From: Alloalcanivorax xiamenensis
Lineage (GTDB): Bacteria; Pseudomonadota; Gammaproteobacteria; Pseudomonadales; Alcanivoracaceae
Assembly: GCF_009846745.1 (NCBI RefSeq)
Contig: NZ_AQPF01000019.1
Coordinates: 1 to 64,000 of the forward strand
Direction: 5' to 3'
DNA: 64,000 nt
This document shows, piece after piece, positions 59,657 to 64,000 of the stretch. The notes below the pieces were generated by a model that worked only from the letters and a program-made list of their open reading frames with translations, had not been told where the DNA came from and did not search any database. Made by a program: the position numbers and the translations under genes. The first letter of the stretch is position 1. Every line of letters begins with the position of its first letter.

Positions 59657-61609
59657 TTATCTCTGGTTATACAACCACTCGTCCCGTCCCAAGGCGCGGT
59701 TGTTAATACGGATCTCGGCGATATCGCCGGCGAACAGGTTGCTGGGGTTGCCCTGCCAGCTGTTCACGCCGATGGACCAGGGCTGGCCCGGCTCCACCAG
59801 CAGCCCCTGTTGCTCATCGACGCCGGTACGCATGACCAGGGAGCCGTCCACGTACATCTGCACCCGCTCGCCGTCATTGACCATCGCGATGTGATACCAG
59901 TACTCGTTGCTCACTTCCCAGGACCAGTTGTCCTGCCCCTTGCCGTTCTGGGAGGTGCTCACCCACTGGAACTCTTTCAGGGAGGAGACATTCAGGCCCA
60001 AGGAGGCGTCACTGCCTGAGCAGGAGACCGAGTGATAGTTACATACCCGGGTAATGCCGGGTTGATGATTGAGAATACCGGACCACTGATTGCTCCCGGG
60101 TGTCCAGTCTTCCGGCAGACGCACTACCGCTTCAATGGTGTACTGAGGCAGATAACCCGGTTGGCCGGCGCCGCTTTTTTCAAAGGTCAGGCCAGGACCG
60201 TCGGTGGTCAGGTAGTAGCCCCCGATGGCATTGTTGCCCATGAAAGCAGCGCTGCCTGTGGCGTATCCGAACGGCGGTGCGTCGGCGGTGACCTGGAAGA
60301 AATCGGAGAGCGCGCCTTGCGGATCGTTACCTTCCGCATTGTTATAGGACACCAGCGTCATGGTGTTGCCGTTGCCGGAGGCGTCCATGAACTTCACGCT
60401 GTTGTCAGTGGCGGTGAGTTGGTGGTCGGAGTCCAGAATCCAGTAGGCCTGGGTACCTTCGATGCTGCCCGGCGCCACGACTCCCTCGCCCTGGTTCATA
60501 TTCGAGAAGCGTTGCTCGAAGTCCATGGGCACACTGAATTCCCAGCGCGACAGTTCGTCCTGGGGTTGCCGGCTCGCTTCGTCGATGGCCGCCACCCACG
60601 GAGAATAGGAGATGAAGTCCAGTTCATCGTCGCTGTAGTCAAACGTCACCAGTTGCATCATGCCGTTACCGCCCCAGAAACCGGATTGGTAATCCACCAC
60701 CACCATGACCACATCACGGCCATAGTCGTTCTTGCCCACCATCATCGCTTCGCCGTGGTGGTGGCCGTTGAAGGTCAGGAAGATCTGATCGTTGGAACGG
60801 ATCAGCTTTTCCCACAGCGGCGCCCCGTGCTCCGGAGTAAAGATCGCGGTTTCACCGTCAGCGGCGATGTTCAACAATTGGTGGGTGGTGAGAATCGCCG
60901 GCAGGTCGGGGTGCTGATCCAGCACGTCCTGAGCCCAGGCAATAGTCTGATCGGAAGAGCGCCAGTCAAGCGCCAGCACCAGGAACGCCTGGCCGTCGGT
61001 CTCGAAAATGTGATAGCTGTTGAAACCCGTGCTGTCGGTACCCTTGAAGGTACTGAAGTTGGCGGCCTGCAGGGACGCCGGGAAATGCTGCAGGAACGGC
61101 TCCGCGCTCAGGTCACGCTGATCGTCCCATTGCCCGCTGTTGAGCACATCATGATTGCCAGCGAGAACGCTGTAGGGCGTTTCCGGATTCGATTCCAGAA
61201 TCTGCATGGCCTCACGCGCATTGGACCACTCATAGCTTTCTCTGGCACGATCCACCACGTCGCCAAGATGCAGCGTGAACTTGATATTTTCATCCTGATA
61301 ATGGTCCGCGATCCATTGCGTCTGCACCGTGTAGCGTTCCTGGGAATAACGGGCATACTTCTGGGTATCCGGAATCACCGCCACGGTGAAGCTCTGGCGG
61401 GTGTTCCCACCGTCACCGTCACCGTCACCGTCACCACCATCATCCCCACCACCGTCTCCATCACCACCATTATCACCGTTTCCGGTATCCGGAGGCGTGG
61501 GATCACCACCGGAATGGCTGCTGCTGTCGCCCCCACAGGCGCTCAGAAACAACGACAAAAGAATAACGAGCCAGGTGGCACGCCACCCGACGGGTCTCAA
61601 CGCATTCAT
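59657..61609 (-). CDS. Lipoprotein metallophosphoesterase with LamG-like domain
   Basis: A 650-residue predicted lipoprotein: signal (WLVILLSLFLSAC) with lipobox LSAC, then a Gly/Asp-rich linker, a calcineurin-like phosphoesterase domain (VAVIPDTQKYA, HLGDVVDRA, LAGNHDVL, LTTHQLL, FNGHHHGEAM) and a C-terminal LamG/concanavalin-like domain (YTIEAVVRLPEDW ... WYHIAMVNDGERVQMYVDGSLV). It could hydrolyse extracellular phosphate esters. The linker is encoded by GACGGT-type hexamer repeats at about 61410-61440. ATG at MNALRPVG has GGAG upstream; a longer TTG reading adds 5 residues. Confidence 0.9.
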   Translation of the reverse strand: MNALRPVGWRATWLVILLSLFLSACGGDSSSHSGGDPTPPDTGNGDNGGDGDGGGDDGGDGDGDGDGGNTRQSFTVAVIPDTQKYARYSQERYTVQTQWIADHYQDENIKFTLHLGDVVDRARESYEWSNAREAMQILESNPETPYSVLAGNHDVLNSGQWDDQRDLSAEPFLQHFPASLQAANFSTFKGTDSTGFNSYHIFETDGQAFLVLALDWRSSDQTIAWAQDVLDQHPDLPAILTTHQLLNIAADGETAIFTPEHGAPLWEKLIRSNDQIFLTFNGHHHGEAMMVGKNDYGRDVVMVVVDYQSGFWGGNGMMQLVTFDYSDDELDFISYSPWVAAIDEASRQPQDELSRWEFSVPMDFEQRFSNMNQGEGVVAPGSIEGTQAYWILDSDHQLTATDNSVKFMDASGNGNTMTLVSYNNAEGNDPQGALSDFFQVTADAPPFGYATGSAAFMGNNAIGGYYLTTDGPGLTFEKSGAGQPGYLPQYTIEAVVRLPEDWTPGSNQWSGILNHQPGITRVCNYHSVSCSGSDASLGLNVSSLKEFQWVSTSQNGKGQDNWSWEVSNEYWYHIAMVNDGERVQMYVDGSLVMRTGVDEQQGLLVEPGQPWSIGVNSWQGNPSNLFAGDIAEIRINNRALGRDEWLYNQR

Positions 61610-61756
61610 CAGCAAGCTCCGCAATCACGATAAGGACTGGGCGCGTACTCTAGAAAGCGGAAGTGACCGGACAGTGACGACGAAATGTCATTTCAATAAC
61701 AAAAGTGCCAATACCGACAGGTATGCCATCGGTATTGGCGCTCAGGCAGGCTTTGA

Positions 61757-62365
61757 TCAGGCGGTGGCTTCCTGTTTATCGAAGCTCTTTTTGTACAGGG
61801 AGCGTTTTGGTTTTTCCATTACCCGGCGCAGCATCGGCTCGAAAAACGACAGAGGCAGGGTTTCCGCTTCCGGATCAAAGGCGGCGCCGTCGTATTTCGC
61901 GCAAAACTCCACGGTACGTTCGAAGCACGGATGGTCCCGGAACTGGTCACGCAGATTGCGATCCAGCCCCAGATGATGGAAGAAATAGTAGCCCTGGAAA
62001 ATGGCATGGTGTTTCACCATCCAATAATTTTCCTCGCTGACGAACGGCTCCAGCAGGGAAGCGGCGATGTCGGCATGATTGTAAGGGCCAAGGGTGTCGC
62101 CGATGTCATGCAGCAGCGCGCACACCACATACTCCTCGTCCTTGCCGTCCTGATGAGCCAGGGTCGCGGTCTGCAGACAGTGGGTAAGCCGATCCACCGG
62201 GAAGCCGCCGCAATCGCCTTCCAGCAGACGCAGGTGTTCGATCACCCGGTCCGGCAGTTCCCGGGCGAAACCGCCAAAGGCATCGGAAATGATCTGCCAG
62301 TCTTCGGCCTTGCCGTCTTCCATGTGGGTGAAGCCGGCTCTGAGTTCGTCGTGCTGACCTTGCAT
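61757..62365 (-). CDS. HD-domain protein (PhnZ/MIOX-like)
   Basis: A 202-residue cytosolic HD protein. The metal motif is HCLQTATLAHQDGKDEEYVVCALLHDIGD (H ... HD), followed by NHADIAASLLEPFVSEENYWMVKHHAIFQGYYFFHHLG and DHPCFERTVEFCAKYDGAAFDP, a pattern resembling HD-fold mixed-valence diiron oxygenases (PhnZ, MIOX) as much as phosphohydrolases. No sugar-phosphonate genes are nearby. It starts MQGQHDEL with GGAG upstream. Divergent from a Crp-type regulator across 260 bases. Which activity it has cannot be decided from sequence. Confidence 0.72.
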   Translation of the reverse strand: MQGQHDELRAGFTHMEDGKAEDWQIISDAFGGFARELPDRVIEHLRLLEGDCGGFPVDRLTHCLQTATLAHQDGKDEEYVVCALLHDIGDTLGPYNHADIAASLLEPFVSEENYWMVKHHAIFQGYYFFHHLGLDRNLRDQFRDHPCFERTVEFCAKYDGAAFDPEAETLPLSFFEPMLRRVMEKPKRSLYKKSFDKQEATA

Positions 62366-62625
62366 AATGTGGTTCTCCCGAACCCCGGCGCGGGGGCCAC
62401 CGATCACACGGCCCGGGGTGCGGGTCACGGTGGCGGCGGGCTGGCGCGACGGGTCATTATTGAACGTTATTGAGTTTCGGTCCGCGCCACGGCGGGCGCC
62501 AAACAATGGAACCGTGGGTTCAGTCTAGGTCCGGGGGCAGCGACAAACCGTCAATTTCTTTACACTTGAAAGATGACGGAAGAAGAGGCGCGAAGAATGG
62601 CGAAAAGAGCGATGGGGAAACGACC

Positions 62626-63315
62626 ATGAGTGACCGGACCCTGGCCATTTTACGCAGCTGCTCCCTGCTCTCCGGATTGCCCGAACCGGCCTTGCGGGAA
62701 GCCGCCACGGCGGCCCGTATCCGGCCGTTCCAGACCGGCCAGGTGCTGTACGAGCGCGGAGAGGTGCAATCGACTCTGTCGGTGGTGGGCACCGGTAACG
62801 TGCGGATCAGTTCCACCAACCCCGAGGGGCGCGAGGTCATTCTGACTCTGTTCCAGGCCGGCGCCTGGTTCGGCGATACAGTGTTCTCCCCCGGCATGCC
62901 GCGGGTGTTCGGCGCCACCGCCCACAGCGATGGCGAGCTGCTGGAGATCCCCGGTCAGGATTACCGGGCCCTGCTGAGCCGCCATCCGGAGGCCTACCCC
63001 CGCACCCTGGACATGCTCAGCCGCCGTCTGTGGTCGGCCATTTCCGTGATTGAGGACAACGCCCTGCGTGATATGCCGGGACGGCTTGGCCGGCGCCTGT
63101 TGTTCCTGGCGGAAACCCTGGACGGCCACGCCCTGGTCGAGCCGGTGACTTTCAAGCTGACCCGGGAACACATCGCCAGCATGCTGGGTATGAGCCGCCA
63201 GGGCGTGCATGGTGTGCTCAAGCAGTTGGAAGCGGAGGGTCTGATCCGCTTCGGTTATGGCACCGTCACCCTCCCTGACCCCCAAGCCCTGCGACGCTAC
63301 CTGGATGGGCACTGA
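62626..63315 (+). CDS. Crp/Fnr-family regulator
   Basis: A 229-residue regulator with an N-terminal cyclic-nucleotide-like beta barrel (GQVLYERGEVQSTLSVVGTGNVRISSTNPEGREVILTLFQAGAWFGD) and C-terminal winged helix (LTREHIASMLGMSRQGVHGVLKQLEAEGLI). Only one cysteine lies near the N-terminus, so it lacks the Fnr 4Fe-4S cluster. GGGGA precedes the ATG by 8 bases. It is divergent from the HD gene and may control it; the 260-base spacer shows no clear dyad. Confidence 0.92.
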   Translation: MSDRTLAILRSCSLLSGLPEPALREAATAARIRPFQTGQVLYERGEVQSTLSVVGTGNVRISSTNPEGREVILTLFQAGAWFGDTVFSPGMPRVFGATAHSDGELLEIPGQDYRALLSRHPEAYPRTLDMLSRRLWSAISVIEDNALRDMPGRLGRRLLFLAETLDGHALVEPVTFKLTREHIASMLGMSRQGVHGVLKQLEAEGLIRFGYGTVTLPDPQALRRYLDGH

Positions 63316-63494
63316 AGGCGAACGCCGACGATGCGATGACTCGGAGCCGAATGCCGCCCATCATGCCTAACGGTGACTTTCAGGTTAGACAGAATTAACA
63401 CTTTAGCATTAACTGTGATAGCATTTAGCCACTAAATCATTATTGGCGGCACACGGAATAAAGCACCGCCACGGTCATTCAAGGACGGCTTGCT

Positions 63495-63791
63495 GTGGGG
63501 GCACCGCCGTTGTTTTCCGATTTATTACCTGAACCTGTCTTACCGATCCGGCTTCTGGACTGGGCTGATGTCACACCGCCGGATTGGCTGGCCGCGCCCA
63601 TGGCGGTGGTCGTCGTGGTCGGCGCCTTGCTGTGGAGCGGACGCATCCGTCAGACCGTGGTGGTGAATTTCCTGGCGCTGGGGATGATGTTGCCGGCATT
63701 GAATCTATGCCTGTTCGGCATGGCCGTTCATCTCAGCCATGGCTATATGACCCAACAGCTGGTCGAGTTGCTGCCGCCCTGGCTGAGCTGA
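63495..63791 (+). CDS. Small predicted membrane protein
   Basis: A 98-residue frame with two hydrophobic helices (APMAVVVVVGALLW and VVVNFLALGMMLPALNLCLFGM) and no recognised family. It starts at a GTG with AAGGA 9 bases upstream, 179 bases after the Crp-type gene; that AT-rich gap could hold its own promoter. Coding potential is moderate; it might be a real small membrane gene. No function can be assigned. Confidence 0.5.
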   Translation: MGAPPLFSDLLPEPVLPIRLLDWADVTPPDWLAAPMAVVVVVGALLWSGRIRQTVVVNFLALGMMLPALNLCLFGMAVHLSHGYMTQQLVELLPPWLS

Positions 63792-63800
63792 AAGCCCGCG

Positions 63801-64000
63801 CTACCCGCCGGCCGCCGGCGCGGCCGGCTCATCGCTCGGAGCCAGAATGCGCCGCAGGAAGGCCAATTGTTCCCGCAGAGCGCGCTCCCGGTGCTCGCCC
63901 TGGTAAATATCGAAGTGTCCGATGGAATAGCGGCGCACCGTCGCGTTCGCCATCCGGGCGATCGCCCGGTCCGCGTCCCGTGCCGGCGCCACCGTGTCCT
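63801..64000 (-). CDS. Alpha/beta hydrolase, 3' end only
   Basis: C-terminal part of a gene that begins beyond the window. The visible residues hold DTVAPARDA (the usual position of the catalytic Asp) and YSIGHFDIYQGEHRERALREQLAFL, where GHFDIY carries the catalytic His of alpha/beta hydrolases, followed by a short Pro/Ala/Gly tail. No function beyond the fold. Confidence 0.75.
   Translation of the reverse strand, partial: DTVAPARDADRAIARMANATVRRYSIGHFDIYQGEHRERALREQLAFLRRILAPSDEPAAPAAGG

Noticed and set aside
62626..63315. Calling the Crp-type gene an oxygen-sensing Fnr that would act on the 32078 box
   Set aside because: Only one N-terminal cysteine is present, so an Fnr 4Fe-4S cluster cannot form; another Anr must bind that box if it is real.

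Overview
The window is a 64 kb, high-GC chromosomal segment from a gammaproteobacterium. Gene content fits a marine hydrocarbon/lipid degrader close to Alcanivorax/Alloalcanivorax: secB-grxC-yibN and envC-ctpA in a gammaproteobacterial order, hisBHAF, serB beside an AhpA/YtjB-type gene, two Baeyer-Villiger-type flavin monooxygenases, acyl-CoA dehydrogenase, acyl-CoA ligase and a single-chain acyl-CoA carboxylase. The genus is inferred from gene content only. No rRNA, tRNA, CRISPR array or intact insertion sequence was found.

Layout. 1-3.9 kb: secB, grxC and a rhodanese (minus strand), divergent from envC and ctpA (plus strand). 4.0-14.5 kb: one long minus-strand block, narK > nasB-like > nasA > mobA > moaA > moaD > moaE > moaCB fusion > moeA. 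Most junctions overlap by 1-4 bases. A sigma-54-like promoter lies just upstream of narK, so nitrate import, nitrate reduction and molybdenum-cofactor synthesis look like one nitrogen-controlled unit. 14.5-19.5 kb: a BASS-type transporter, arfB, a YaiI-family gene and hisBHAF. 19.5-19.8 kb: a 301-bp element with terminal inverted repeats (MITE-like). 19.9-23.6 kb: GNAT fragment-like protein, ATP-grasp protein, AhpA/YtjB-like membrane protein and serB. 23.8-28.9 kb: iron cell-surface-signalling locus (FecI-type sigma, FecR-type anti-sigma, TonB receptor with STN domain, periplasmic esterase).

29-42 kb: lipid and redox accessory genes. These are a flavin monooxygenase, a CHAD protein, an acyl-CoA dehydrogenase with a perfect FNR/ANR box, a ccdAB module with a perfect palindromic operator, a CbrC-like protein, and a TetR-controlled SDR / ferritin-like / flavin-monooxygenase operon whose monooxygenase carries a histone-H1-like Lys/Ala-rich tail. 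A DUF2147 protein, a class V aminotransferase and a D-2-hydroxyacid dehydrogenase follow. 42.5-54.1 kb: a single-chain biotin-dependent acyl-CoA carboxylase divergent from a TetR regulator, then a five-gene oligopeptide-type ABC importer and an acyl-CoA ligase. 54-64 kb: a choice-of-anchor-I lipoprotein, MarR regulator, Xre/RES toxin-antitoxin pair, amidase, metallophosphoesterase/LamG lipoprotein, PhnZ-like HD protein, Crp-type regulator, a small membrane protein and the 3' end of an alpha/beta hydrolase gene.

The intergenic spaces hold a family of long palindromes built on ATTCGCTGCCAAGGCAGC followed by TTCCCACAG, at eight or more sites. One has perfect 32-bp arms between moaCB and moeA. 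Other repeat families are the AGAGCCTGTT motif, GGCGTCC heptamers and GCTGGCACGC decamers. All functional assignments come from reading the translated sequences against known families; no database search was run.
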